From assembly GCA_037783415.1 (NCBI GenBank), contig JAZGTN010000060.1, positions 310,001 to 374,000 of the forward strand: 64,000 nt of DNA. The letters run 5' to 3'. The translations under genes and the position numbers were made by a program. This DNA comes from Leptasterias polaris. Taxonomy: Eukaryota > Echinodermata > Asteroidea > Forcipulatida > Asteriidae. Position 1 is the stretch's first letter. Every line of letters starts with the position of its first letter. The notes under the pieces were generated by a model that searched no databases, had not been told where the DNA came from, and saw only the letters and a program-made list of their open reading frames with translations. Positions 11,160-22,227 of this stretch are shown one piece after another.

Positions 11160-13071
11160 ACATATTGTAAAATAGCGTGATCAAATGACAAAGTTATCAT
11201 TGGCATAATTCTGAACGTCGTGTTGCTAGACCCAATAGTATAACCTGAAGTATACGGAACATGTACTCTGGATTTAGCATCATACCCTGTGGATATATTT
11301 TTGCTCTCATTTAGAATTCTGCCGCCATGGTGCAACAGAAATGCGACACCAAACGCATCTAGTAACTTAAGTCAATAATTGACATGATTGAGGCAGTTTC
11401 TCTAGCTCCCCCAATACTGGTCTCCGCAAAAAAAAGTTAATCAAAATTAGCACAGGCGTAGATTTCTATTTTTGCAACTCAGTCCTCGCCACGCGAGATG
11501 CGTCACGAGAACAAATCAACAGTAGAGAATATAGGCAGCGAGATTCTTTCTTTAGTGCCTGTACCGAGAGAGAATCCCTTAAGGTTTTGCCTCACTAAAC
11601 AATCCGTAACTATACGACGGTGCCGCAAGGTACTCCCTTGGCTTAGTTTTCGTTGTCATTCTTGTCTTGGGAGACGTCTTGAGTGTTTGCTCGGGACTAT
11701 ACGCCGCATCTTCTCTTAATGTTGCATATCGTCTTTGAGGGAGGTCGATTATAAAGAAACACTAGACGACTGTTTGAGGGTTCGGTTGTCAAGCGAAGCG
11801 CTGATGAACTCAGCAACCTGGCTCGCTTGAAAACGAGCCCCTGATTCGACATGTGCTCAGTGTATTATCAAAGTAAACGGGATGGAGACGATTACTGACA
11901 GCCCTTTGTGATTCAAACTGTAATTTATAAACATTCATTTATGGGGGTGAAATGCCTTGAAACTTGTAACCGTGCATTCATTTTCATTTCAAGTTTTTAG
12001 AGTGCTTTAAGGGTAAGAATATCGATTTGATGTATACTTTAACATTTTCTTTTGGGGCGGTCAAAACGCATTGATAGTCTCTTAAACTGTCGCTTCCCTC
12101 TTGGGATGGCTATTGATTTCCAGTCAAAGCGTACCCGGAACTATTTTCAGAGGGATGGTCATTGTTTGTAAACTGCCCGCAAGACCATAACAAATAGTTG
12201 GATTTCATTTTGCTATTTGCACGGATTTTCAGTAAGTCGGGGAAAACGTCCACAAGTCGTTTGGGTTTCCCCTTGAGCAGACGCCACTCTCGTGTTTGAA
12301 GAATCTATTCGGCTGGACAGCGCTCGGTGAGAACGGGGAAATGTGATTGGTTATGAAGCATAGACTCCTTGGAGTGCCTCTTAAATCCTTATGTAAATAC
12401 TCGGAGACGTTTTCCAAGACGAACTTTCGCGAGGTTCGCAATTGCACTTTTTCTTTGGGCGCGCAAACGCCGGATGAGATTTAAACGCGAGTCTCGAGAG
12501 GACATCACCGAGGTTTTATTTAGCTTTTTTTTCTTTCTCTTTCTCAAACGTCTTAACAGAAATTCCTCTTGAAGAAAATAACTGTGAGAGGTTTAAGACG
12601 TTTGTGAAGTACATACTTTAAGATGCGGGGTATAGATGGTACTTGCGTATACGCTAGAGACGGAGCCGGGGTCCTGGCTGCTCTAGACTTTATAGGACTA
12701 TGTACCAACGGGTTAACAAACACAAACAGACGGATACATTAATAACAATCGAGTGGAGCTTAAGTCAGTCGAAAGGGACAAGAAGTCACCAGGCACGTAG
12801 ATAAATATTTGCTTCATGGTCAATGCAAGCTTTTGATGAGAGAAGATATTCAAGTTTCGTACGTCACTGAAACCTTGACGAAGACCGAAATGTAGATCCG
12901 AAACGTAGAGCCCTGTCATTTAGGGCTAAACAAAGACCGGGTTTAAAATTTTAAAAAATCTGCTACGGGATATACGGTGTCTCCAATATGCCCATGAGTC
13001 CTTTGCAATATCAGTGGCATGGCAAGGGTGTTTTCTCTGGAAACGTGTATGGAGGCCAAGTTGACAACCTG
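11160..13071. other. unassigned DNA
   Basis: No recognisable gene. The stretch 11480-12600 is relatively GC-rich with CpGs and has overlapping frames of about 70 codons on both strands, none with a known domain. Near 12850-12915 is ATGTAGATCCGAAACGTAGAG, a member of the GAAACGT module set discussed in the findings. Confidence 0.4.
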
Positions 13072-13412
13072 GTGGCATGGGTGCGGCAAGTGCGTAAAGC
13101 GCTCGCCTCTCACCTTTGTGGCCCTGGTTCGATACCTGGCTAAGGCCATTATGTGAGTAGAGTTGTGCATTGGTTCTCTCCTATGTCACGAGGGTTTTTC
13201 TACGGGCCCTTCATTTTCCTCCCTCCAGAAAAATCAAACGCTCTCGATATCTGGCTTTGCTCCGTGGTCATATGGGTTGATATGGTAGGCTGCGAAAGGG
13301 CACCCTTAATGCCCGATGCAGCTCGAACACGTTGTAGCCGCATCCTTCGCAACTCACCACCTCAGCTGCGAGTAAGGATGATTAGCCTTCCAAATTATTA
13401 TTATTATTATAT
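13072..13412 (+). mobile_element. tRNA-derived SINE with ATT tail
   Basis: A tRNA-like head starts at GTGGCATGGGTGCGG and carries a B box GGTTCGATACC at 13126-13136. It is followed by a body of about 250 bp and an ATT-repeat tail at about 13393-13412. The head, body and simple tail match SINE architecture. The A box is degenerate. An open frame over the body is probably incidental. Confidence 0.75.
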
Positions 13413-14102
13413 TTCTTGTTGGTGTGTATGGAAGCCAGCTTGCCTACTCACCAACAACAAATATTCTGCAAGAAAGACAACAGCGCACCCAGTCTAGAAC
13501 CCCACTCAAAATATCAAAGCAGCACTCAATAATGATTATTACATTCTGTAAAATGATTGAATTTTAGTCTGGAGATCCTTGTTGTGCATGATTTAGTGTT
13601 TCATTTACCAACGCCCAACTGAGACTTAAAATAATGGTGTGGGGGGGGGGGGGCTTTCGCACCCTCTACGACCCATGTTCGATACAGCCGTGTATCTACA
13701 ACGAGTGCACTCTGGGTCGTTGAGGTAAAGAGTATTGCACGGACAAAACGTTCTGAAGCCTCATCATCATATCATCAGAAGTTCAGCATTCTCCTGAAGA
13801 CGAGCAGAGTATACTGCTCGAAACGTCGAGACCACACCGGCTCTTTTCAGAGTCAACACACCTCCCAACAGAGATTTCACACTGGGTTGTACCCGCAAGT
13901 TTAGTAGTTGTAGTTTCTTTGTTATGCCATTCTTGGTGATCAAAGAGAATTAGGGTTATTTATATAAAGAAAAAATGTAGACTGTAACAGTTTTTAGACT
14001 TGCGACATGCGTCTTAAGACCGTGTGGACATAGTCCCAAAGCTTGAGTTCCCCCAAAGCTTGTGTTTGCAAGGGCACTGTCTCAGCCCACCAAGACTCAT
14101 CG
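13413..14102. other. unassigned; contains a GAAACGTC hairpin module
   Basis: No gene. It holds a 13-nt G run (13641-13653). At about 13795-13840 is the module CTGAAGACGAGCAG, loop AGTATA, CTGCTCGAAACGTC, in which GAGCAG and CTGCTC can pair. Confidence 0.4.
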
Positions 14103-14493
14103 TTGAAGGATTGGTAGAGCTGACAAAATAGCCGCAGACAGTGTTCTTGTTTTATTTGATTAACCATACACTTGAAATAACAAACCTGTGAAAACCCAGG
14201 CTAAATCGTGTTGTGAGTCAGGAGAAAAGAGGGTAAACCATGCACAATTTTAAGCATGTAAACACATCGTTATTAATTTGGGTTGTAACGTACCAAAATC
14301 AGCTGTTGGGGGTTTTGCTCTTCTTCTGTTGTAGGTTTTCAGACAAAGTTTTCTCGAATATAATATAATTTCAGAGCGAAACTTGTCACAGAAAAAATTG
14401 TTCTAGTACCAACTTCAAAATCAGTAGCTTGCATACTAAAATTAAACAATGATTTTTGTTATCCTTCATACAGATGTTGTATCATACCTTTAA
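14103..14493. mobile_element. TTAA-type MITE (GGATTGGTAGAGCTGACA type)
   Basis: The left end TTGAAGGATTGGTAGAGCTGACAAAATA is the inverse of the right end of the copies at 44637-45035 and 48752-49116 (TCAGCTCTACCAATCCTGTA). The right end finishes ATCATACCTTTAA with TTAA at 14490-14493. The left TTAA has decayed to TTGA. Confidence 0.65.
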
Positions 14494-15009
14494 CTCATCC
14501 CCTTTAGCAAAGGAAGACATTTCATTCTGTTGAAGACAACATACAAATCAAGGAATACGAACCAGATGGTTAGGGACTTTACTCAATTCCACCGACTTGA
14601 TAGATTGGACCGTCTTCCCGTGGCACAACACAAGCCCCGGGCGTTGACCTACGCCGCAGCACGCGTTCTTCTCCTGTTTGCAAATATCTAATAATTAGAA
14701 ATTCTTGATTTGTTTTCACTTTCAATTTTTTTTTTCGGGGGAGATAATCGACTCTTCATCTGTAAAATACTGAGGAAAAACGTTGACTCTGCCCTTGTTA
14801 TAAGGACCGTTTCTTTTATATCTATAGTAAAATACGATGTCACCGGAGAGAGAAGGCATCTGGTGAAACTATCTGTGATAAAACAGCAGACCTTTATGAG
14901 AAACATTGGTGGCGCTTTCAAAACTGTAACAACAATCATTTCGAATTATTAATAATGATTTGTATATCTAAAAACAGTGCACAAATCCTAGATAGAAGTC
15001 AAGACACTT
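14494..15009. other. unassigned DNA
   Basis: No gene or repeat recognised; short overlapping frames only. Confidence 0.4.
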
Positions 15010-15298
15010 CATAAACATTATCCCTGTTAATCGGGCATACTTGAAACCATTCCTCATTGCTCTCAGTTCCCTTGGGGTATACAACCTCAAGCTATTTACA
15101 TTGGCGCTAAGGGGTTTATTGAACACACAATACTGTCTCAGCCCTCGCAGGTTCCAGTTTATACACCTGGGCTTAGAGAAGCAATTATGGTTGAATGCCT
15201 TGTTTGTGGACATGAGTGTCATGAGCGGAAATCGAACACACACTCCGATTATTCTTAGAACTTGAGTCCGATGCTCTAAACCGCTCGGCCACAACACG
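15010..15298 (-). mobile_element. tRNA-Leu(CAA)-derived SINE
   Basis: On the minus strand the head reads TTGTGGCCGAGCGGTTTAGAG, with A box TGGCCGAGCGG (15281-15291) and anticodon region GGACTCAAGTTCTAAG. It closely follows cytosolic tRNA-Leu(CAA), including the CAA triplet. The B-box-like GTTCGATTTCC is at 15227-15237. A body of about 210 bp continues to about 15010. The variable arm is unpaired and a long body is attached, so this is a SINE and not a working tRNA gene. Confidence 0.75.
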
Positions 15299-15479
15299 CA
15301 ACAAAGTGTACAAGACTACAAGAATAGTAATAATGATACTAAAACTGCTAACTGACAATGTATTATGAGCTTGTTTGTATATAATAAGTTTTTCTACTTT
15401 TAAGATATCCGAGTACATTAATTTTTAACAGAATATCTGCCGAAGAGTGGTAGTTGTTTAATTAAATAATAAAAAACTA

Positions 15480-15808
15480 TTGTCGGGATCTTCGTTCATT
15501 AGCCATGTACAGAAATTGTTTCGTGTTGAACGTATTTTGAGCAAAATTCTGTTCTATTTTTATTATTTATTTGATATATTTTGTTTATTTTTTCTAGACT
15601 TTTTTAAGGCTATTTATAAATGTTTGTTTTATTTCTGTGTTTGTATTCACACAGTTTTAGCGGTTTTATCGTCTACTTGTTTTTAAATACATATTTTCGT
15701 TATAATTTATTCGTTTATAATTTGTTTATGCAAATCGTGTACAATTCAGCCTTCGGCTGCAAGACATGTTAAAAATAAACCATTGTGAATAAATGAATGA
15801 ATGAATTA
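15480..15808 (+). mobile_element. probable LINE 3' end with GAAT tail
   Basis: T-rich sequence ends in GCCTTCGGCTGCAAGACATG, AAAAATAAACC and a short GAAT repeat (ATGAATGAATGAATT at about 15792-15808). This resembles 3' UTRs of CR1/Jockey-group LINEs with microsatellite tails. No reverse transcriptase remains, so the assignment is tentative. Confidence 0.4.
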
Positions 15809-16018
15809 TCCGTGGAATACTGTGCGAACGTTTTGTACATTTTTTGCTTTTAAACAGCGTCATCTGATGTTAAAATACGTTCACAGAAAAATATTTGTTT
15901 TTGTTTTCGAATGTTTGTAGAAAAGCAAGGACTTATCCCTGGTTTTACGTTTTGGTCTCCACGTTAGGCGATTATGAAAACGTGGAACAACAACTAAGCT
16001 TGCAAACAAATCAGGAAG

Positions 16019-16365
16019 ATAATGGTCACTTCTCAGCCTCCGTACCAAATGCTATAGGTCACTTCTAAGTCACCGTATCAAAGGTAATGGGTCAATTCTG
16101 AGCCTCCGTACCAAATGTTATAGGTCACTTCTGAGCCTCCGTAGCATATGTATTGGGTCACTTCTGAGCCTCCGTACCAAGGTAATTGGTCACTTCTAAG
16201 CCTCCGTACCAAATGTTATAGGTCACTTCTAAGCCACCGTATGAAAGGTAATGGTCACTTCTGAGTCTCCGTACCAAGGTAATTGGTCAATTCTAAGCAT
16301 CCGTACCAAATGTTATAGGTCACTTCTAAGCCGCCGTAGCATAGGTATTGGGTCACGGCCCCCAA
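16019..16365 (+). repeat. 33-bp minisatellite
   Basis: About ten to eleven imperfect copies of a 32-33 bp unit of the form GGTCACTTCT(A/G)AGCCTCCGTACC followed by AAATGTTATA or AAGGTAATG. Repeats start at about 16024, 16057 and 16090 and continue to 16350. Two alternating unit tails suggest a higher-order arrangement. Confidence 0.9.
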
Positions 16366-17371
16366 TAAACGGAGAATCCCTCATTGCCAATCAGCGCAAG
16401 AGAAATGACTCGCAACACAATAAAGGAAGTGAAATTGGCTAAAAACCATGTCGGCCGTGCCGCGGTAATAGGGCGATTTATAAGACCATTACCGTTGCGG
16501 CTCGAAGCGAGATCCCCGTGCCGACAAAACCCGTCTTGGTCGTAAACTAGGGCGTTATTTCATATAATTCAGACTGTTTTCCTTCACTCTTTGAGGATCC
16601 AACTTGCAGGTCTCATTCTTAGTCGGATTTCCTCGACGGGGAGTCCGTAATGGCGGATTTAGAGGGATTGACGAATCTCTTTGTCGGTTTCGAGACCCAC
16701 CGATGATTTGCACACTAAGTGATATAATTCTAATCAGTGAATTCGAATTTGTACTATATCGCGCCTAATTGTATTTATCTACCGAGAATTTAAAGCCCTG
16801 CATCGAGATACCTGTTTGGCTGCAACGTCCTTCCTGCCCTACATTGTCGGCACATGCTGACCTTTTTTTCGTAGGTTAAAATGCTTTGATTTGCAGTTTT
16901 TCAAAGGTTTTTATTTTGTATGTATATATATTTGTTTATCATTTGTGTGTTGTTTTATGTCCAGGTATTGCCTGCGTGAATTTGAACTTATTGTTTTCGC
17001 TCAATTAATTAAGTTTTATAGTTTGGTTTTGTATCTACCATTGACAATTGGGACAAACCGATTTTGTACACAAAGGATTCTGGTAGAGTTTTGTCCTACT
17101 CTCTCCTATACCAAATCACTATCCCGTGGTGATTGACACACACCATAGGTCGTGTGGCATGGTCCAGCTAATATGATATAATGGCCTATGAGCTGACCAG
17201 TGTGTAGGCCTACTATGTCTGGGTTAAAACAATGGAAATATTAAAACATGAAAGCATGTGCTGACACAGTACCTCTTTTCAGTTGTTTTTGTTTTAAAGC
17301 AGCTCTATGAAAGTGGACCCTGGACATTTCTTGTCCAAGAAAATATGATTAACGGTCATAACATGACAATA
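16366..17371. other. unassigned; CpG-containing segment 16440-16700
   Basis: No gene recognised. The segment around 16440-16700 is richer in G+C and CpG than its surroundings (GCCGTGCCGCGG, GCTCGAAGCGAG) and could be regulatory or a diverged exon. No splice or coding signal convinces me. Confidence 0.35.
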
Positions 17372-17557
17372 GGGAGGTTTCGCACGCGAACGGATACGCA
17401 TACGCATACGTTTAGCTATCCGTAACCGTTAGCAGACTTTCTGTTAAGCGGGATATCAGTGTCGTCTGCACGTATAGCGGATAGCGAGTAGCGTATGACG
17501 TCATAATGATGACGTATCCATCGCACTAACCGTATCCGTTCGTATGCGAAACCTCCC
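17372..17557. mobile_element. TA-flanked inverted-repeat element (MITE)
   Basis: Ends GGGAGGTTTCGCACGCGAAC and GTTCGTATGCGAAACCTCCC form an inverted repeat of about 20 bp with few mismatches. The dinucleotide TA lies on both sides (17370-17371 and 17558-17559). The interior holds GCATACGCATACG and ATGACGTCATAATGATGACGT. The length of 186 bp and TA duplication fit a Tc1/mariner-like MITE; the family is not certain. Confidence 0.7.
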
Positions 17558-18377
17558 TAACAGAAAACAGAGGCCAAATGTCATTGAATTTGAGAATGGT
17601 TCACTCATTTTGCATTTTTCAATGAATGCAAACAGACGGGGCAAAGTGATGAGCATGAAATAATTGTTTGAGAAGAACTCTCCAAAGAATTCAAAGTAAC
17701 TTACTCTGTTTTGGCGCAAGTACGCAGTGCACCTATACAAATTTATCCCATCAACCCCACTGTGACGAGCCTTCAGCCCTCCACACACATGATGTTGCCT
17801 GGCCGCACCCAAAAGCCAGCACTCTATCTTAGCTTTCTCCAGTGTTGTAGTCGAGTCACCTGTGTCGAGTCCGAGTCCGAGTCTCAAGTCACTTTGGGTC
17901 GAGTCCGAGTCCGAGTCACGAGTCACTTGTTTAAATATTGATTGCAAACCAAATGTCGTAAAATAAGAATTGGAAATGACAAAATAAAACACATTTATTT
18001 TAAACAAAGTTCTGTTAAAGTTTTTTTTAAAGTTGGTATAACCAAAAGAAACAATACGGGGCGGAACGGGCAGATATGCCATGACTGAAAAAATGTTGTA
18101 CTACTTTTTACTAGTGACGTGACCAAGCTTGACGTCGTGTGTGTGTGCCGACCATGTGTAGAAACTGGGGCAAACAATTACACACAGCCATCACAGTGCA
18201 ATATGCAGGCTGTGTTTTACAGGTACCAGACATGCCATTTCCCTGGTAATATGCATCAAGCACAAGCAGTGGCTATGGTGTTAACGTTGACAGAATACCA
18301 GCATAATACTGGTGTCGTGCATCCCAGTGTTATTATGCGTATTGAACATACGAATCGAACATACACGCGCTGTACGT

Positions 18378-21300
18378 AGATTTCATTTCATTTCATTTCA
18401 TTTATTATTTCACAGGGCAGAAACAATCACAAATAAAGAACAACAAAAGAGATAAACATAAGTACATTTTGTACAGAAGCAAACATGACACAAAGTTGAC
18501 AGCACCCCTGTAGGATCACCAAATGCGAACCAAATCACAATCGAGTGGCTTTCCAATTTATGCTGCCAAACAAAAAAAAACACAAAAAAAAAAACAATCA
18601 GAAAAATAAAATCCATCCAAGGGATGTAATACAAGAACAAACCCAATCATAAAAAAAAAAAATAAAATAAATAAAAATAAGGAACAATTTAGTTTAGAAG
18701 TATTATGATGGCAAGTCCAAATGTATACCTGGGGACAGGGTATGTTTACGAAGTTCTGTCATGAAAGAAGTTAAACCTGATATGACCATATCCTTCACAT
18801 TTAATGGTAAACCATCCCACAATCTAGGAAATCTGTTGAAGAGTGAATTATGTAATGCATTAGTTCTGGCTTTCTGGTGATAAAATTTAACAGTTTCGAC
18901 ATGCCTAATGTTGACTTTAATATAACTATGAATGTCAATATCAAAACAATTATACAAGCACTTAATTACAAAAGAAATAGAGAGAAAACAAATTCTATTA
19001 AGTAAAAACGGTAATCCCAGTTGAATGCATCTAGACGGGTAACTTATTTCATTATAAAGGTTAGCAGTGATTCTTCTTGGAAGGCCAAGGCAAGACCGAG
19101 TGAAACGCCTTTGTACTCTTTCTAAAGTTTCTTGGTGGGTGCGAAGGCAGGGGCACCAAACAGGAGCAGCATATTCAAGAATTGGCCGACAAATAGAACA
19201 ATATAATTTAACAAGTATGTCAGGATCTTTACTCTTAAGAACCCTTCTAATAAAACCAGATAATTTGGATGCTTTGCGTACAATACTATTAATGTGTGGT
19301 TTCCAGTCAAGATCACGTGAAATAATGACACCAAGGTATTTATACTTATCAACAATTTCCAGAGTGTCAGACCCAATTTTGTAAATAGGTTGAGGTGGAT
19401 GCCTAGACCGTGTTACTGTCATAAGTTTACATTTCTTTACATTAAGAGACATATGATTAAGATTACACCATGTAATTATGCAATTAAGATCATTATGGAG
19501 TATAACTGAGTCCGTCTCTTGTCTAATAGCCCTGTACAAGACTGTATCATCTGCATATTGTCTCAGATTAGACTGGACACAGAAAGGAAGGTCAAAAGCA
19601 AATATATTAAACAACAAAGGTCCGAGAACTGAACCTTGTGGCACTCCAGAGTGAACTGGAGCCCAGTTAGACTGAGAACCTTGGAAGATAACCCTTTGTG
19701 ATCGGTTACTTAAATATGACTGAAACCAGTTTAAAACAGATCCACAAATGCCGTATTTATGCAGTTTATCCAGTAATATATAATGACTTACACGATCGAA
19801 AGCCTTAGACCAGTCAAGGAAGATGACATCAATGCGGGGAGGTTTAGGAACATCAATGGTTTCTGCCCATTCATGGTATAAAGTTGTTAATTGTGTGATA
19901 CAAGAACGTTTTGGTATGAAACCGTGTTGAACATCAGTAATTATGCCACCCCTATACATATGATTTACAAGGTGTTTACTAACAAGCTTTTCAAGAATTT
20001 TACCAACAGTTGAACAAAGTGATATTGGTCTGTAATTAGACATATCATGAGAGTCACCGGATTTATGAAGAGGTACAACATTAGCAAGTTTCCATTCTGT
20101 AGGCACAGTTCCGGATGAAAGAGAGAAATTAAATAATTTAGTAAGTGGTTCGGCTAGACTATCACTGGCTAAGTTAAGGAGCATAGGAGAAACATCGTCT
20201 GGCCCAGCTGATTTGTACATATTTAGATTCTTCAATAATTTCTTAACTTCATCGACAGTCACTACAATATCACATAGTCTAAATTGCAAGGAGTGATGAC
20301 TACAAGTATTAGTACATTCAGAAGAGATAGGGTTATTATCAGTTGTGAAGTTACTTTGAAAAATTGAGTTAAAATTATTTGCAATGTCCAGATGATCAGT
20401 GATTATAGATCCATTAGCTATACGGAAACTATTAGGGTTACTTTTACCACGCTGACTGTTAACAAATGACCAGAAACGTTTTGGAGAGGATGAACTGTTC
20501 TGGGACAGCTCCTTAATGAAGTTTGCATAAGATTGAGCAGAGAGGTATTTAACCTTATTACGAAGTGATTTGTATTTATTCAGCAGATAGATGTTTGTAG
20601 GATTTCTTCTAGCTGCTTTGTAAGCACGATGTTTCTTTCTACTGAGGGTAACAATTTCATTGGTGATCCAAGGGTTACGCTTTTTACCATTCTGTCTTGC
20701 TATAGGAACCACATCTTTGACTACTGCAAAGAGTAAATCTTTAAAATTTTCCCAAACATCATTAATGTCGAACTCTGGAGAAAAGCATATGTTCCATGGA
20801 GTGCTGTGCAGGGTATCACAGAGAATGTTGAGATCAGCCCGATTGTATTGATAAATATACCGGGTAACAGTTTTAACATTAAAGCTAGTAAGAATGTTAC
20901 ATGAGATACCATTATGATCACTTGATGCTAAACCTGGTTGAACATGTATGTCTGTAAACAAATCGGGCCTGTTTGTGAAAACAAGATCAATTACAGAGCC
21001 ATCATTCACAGATAAGTTATTAGGACGTGTTACAAAATCTACCAGTTGTTGAAGATTAAGGATATCTGAAGCAGAGAATAAACGTTGCACATTTAATGGA
21101 TTTGAAACAGATGACATAATGTCAATATTAAAATCGCCCAGTATGGCAATGGCCAAGTAATTATGCGAAAATGGCAAAATTGAATCTAATACCATTTGAT
21201 AATCTTCAAAGAATTTAGCGCCAACACTAGGTGGTCTGTATAGACATCCTAACAGAATGATACCATGATTACAATGAATTTCAACCCAAATTAATTCCAA

Positions 21301-22227
21301 ATCCAAATGTTCAAATTTATGTATACGTACAGGTTTTAAGTGATTAGATACAGCAATAAATACCCCACCACCATGTCGATTACGATCCTTTCTAAAGATG
21401 CAGTAGTTGGCATTCAAATTAAGTTCACCGTCATTTATTGTAGAGTCCAGCCAAGATTCTGTGATGAAAGCGATGTCGTACTTGTTCACCAACAGTTCAG
21501 TCTGAAGCGATACAATTTTATTGACGATACTTCTGGCATTGAACATAATACAGTTAACACTTGAAGATCTTGATACATTGTTGATCTGTGCTGGATTTAT
21601 GTGTCTGGTAGTAGTAGAAACAGCATCAGCAGGGCCGGGATTGGAATGAACATCACCACTGAGTTCAAGTTGAAAGGTAGAAGTACTGTTAGAATAATAG
21701 CTGATATGACAATTACCAAACCTTCGATGAAGACGTCTAAAGTGGCTATAGAAGTTGACTATAGAAACTTGAAGATGAAGAGATGAGTGTGGACAGTATA
21801 CATGTAGGCCTACATGTACACAGTTCCACCATGATGGGTGCATTGTGAAGATCCAAGCTTGTTCAGAACAATGGAGGGTGAAAGCAGGATGCCAACTGCC
21901 AGGATGCCTATAATGGAGTCGGTCAAGCGTTCCGTGCACAATGCAGCACTGACTAGATACAGTGCAAGATTCAGGCTGAGAATGTTGAAAATCCATGAAG
22001 AAAACTGGCCAGAAATCATGCCCAAAATGTGGAGTATCTTCATAACTTACATCAAAAGAATCAGTGGTCAAAACCCCATCGGTTGGTATGAAATTCATAC
22101 AGCATGTGAAGTTATAAACAGCAAAAATTGTACATAATGTCAGAGCCCAACAAGGAGCATGCTGACTGACCGCCATCATTACGATGGCCATTTACACAAT
22201 AATCACGAACACTATTACTTGTAACAC
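18378..22227 (-). mobile_element. full-length LINE, CR1/Jockey group
   Basis: A minus-strand element with one long ORF. A 3' UTR of about 310 bp ends at a pentanucleotide tail, ATTTC repeated on the plus strand at 18378-18400 (GAAAT on the element strand). The 5' end lies near the gypsy left border. Because the gypsy TSD AACAC abuts it, the 5' UTR may continue beyond 38703. It lies inside the hAT-like element. No clear target duplication was found. Confidence 0.8.
18703..22191 (-). CDS. LINE ORF2: 2A-like motif, APE endonuclease, reverse transcriptase
   Basis: A 1162-residue uninterrupted protein. Residues 1-175 are hydrophobic and rich in Cys, His and Trp. A 2A-like motif, LSGDVHSNPGP, is at 177-187, where ribosomal skipping would separate the N-terminal part from the enzyme. 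The APE-type endonuclease spans about 213-440, with FNARS (217-221), the catalytic Glu in TESWLD (E245), LGDFNID (351-357) and SSDHN (423-427). RT spans about 700-960, with NYRPISL (719-725), FLDWSKAFD (D793), GVPQGSVLGPLLF (849-861) and YADD (879-882). A C-terminal region of about 200 residues follows. The enzyme nicks DNA and primes reverse transcription of its own RNA. The start is the ATG at 22191. Motif order fits CR1/L2/Jockey-group LINEs; the exact clade is unresolved. All catalytic residues I can check are present. Confidence 0.9.
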   Translation of the reverse strand: MAIVMMAVSQHAPCWALTLCTIFAVYNFTCCMNFIPTDGVLTTDSFDVSYEDTPHFGHDFWPVFFMDFQHSQPESCTVSSQCCIVHGTLDRLHYRHPGSWHPAFTLHCSEQAWIFTMHPSWWNCVHVGLHVYCPHSSLHLQVSIVNFYSHFRRLHRRFGNCHISYYSNSTSTFQLELSGDVHSNPGPADAVSTTTRHINPAQINNVSRSSSVNCIMFNARSIVNKIVSLQTELLVNKYDIAFITESWLDSTINDGELNLNANYCIFRKDRNRHGGGVFIAVSNHLKPVRIHKFEHLDLELIWVEIHCNHGIILLGCLYRPPSVGAKFFEDYQMVLDSILPFSHNYLAIAILGDFNIDIMSSVSNPLNVQRLFSASDILNLQQLVDFVTRPNNLSVNDGSVIDLVFTNRPDLFTDIHVQPGLASSDHNGISCNILTSFNVKTVTRYIYQYNRADLNILCDTLHSTPWNICFSPEFDINDVWENFKDLLFAVVKDVVPIARQNGKKRNPWITNEIVTLSRKKHRAYKAARRNPTNIYLLNKYKSLRNKVKYLSAQSYANFIKELSQNSSSSPKRFWSFVNSQRGKSNPNSFRIANGSIITDHLDIANNFNSIFQSNFTTDNNPISSECTNTCSHHSLQFRLCDIVVTVDEVKKLLKNLNMYKSAGPDDVSPMLLNLASDSLAEPLTKLFNFSLSSGTVPTEWKLANVVPLHKSGDSHDMSNYRPISLCSTVGKILEKLVSKHLVNHMYRGGIITDVQHGFIPKRSCITQLTTLYHEWAETIDVPKPPRIDVIFLDWSKAFDRVSHYILLDKLHKYGICGSVLNWFQSYLSNRSQRVIFQGSQSNWAPVHSGVPQGSVLGPLLFNIFAFDLPFCVQSNLRQYADDTVLYRAIRQETDSVILHNDLNCIITWCNLNHMSLNVKKCKLMTVTRSRHPPQPIYKIGSDTLEIVDKYKYLGVIISRDLDWKPHINSIVRKASKLSGFIRRVLKSKDPDILVKLYCSICRPILEYAAPVWCPCLRTHQETLERVQRRFTRSCLGLPRRITANLYNEISYPSRCIQLGLPFLLNRICFLSISFVIKCLYNCFDIDIHSYIKVNIRHVETVKFYHQKARTNALHNSLFNRFPRLWDGLPLNVKDMVISGLTSFMTELRKHTLSPGIHLDLPS

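Noticed and set aside
10845..11335. Poly-Asn/Asp, poly-Leu, poly-Ala/Val and poly-Cys/Arg frames
   Set aside because: Produced by a trinucleotide repeat that lacks stops in many phases.
11480..12600. Host gene in the GC-richer segment
   Set aside because: Only overlapping frames of about 70 codons on both strands; no splice pattern or domain.
15225..15298. Functional tRNA-Leu(CAA) gene
   Set aside because: Anticodon and A box are good, but the T-arm and variable arm are degraded and a long SINE body follows.
16019..16365. CRISPR-like array
   Set aside because: Units are contiguous 33-bp tandem copies without unique spacers, in an animal genome.
18370..18378. Target duplication for the minus-strand LINE (ACACGCGCTGTACGTA versus ACACGACAGTGTACTTA near 38701)
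   Set aside because: The match is imperfect and overlaps the gypsy TSD; not strong enough to call.
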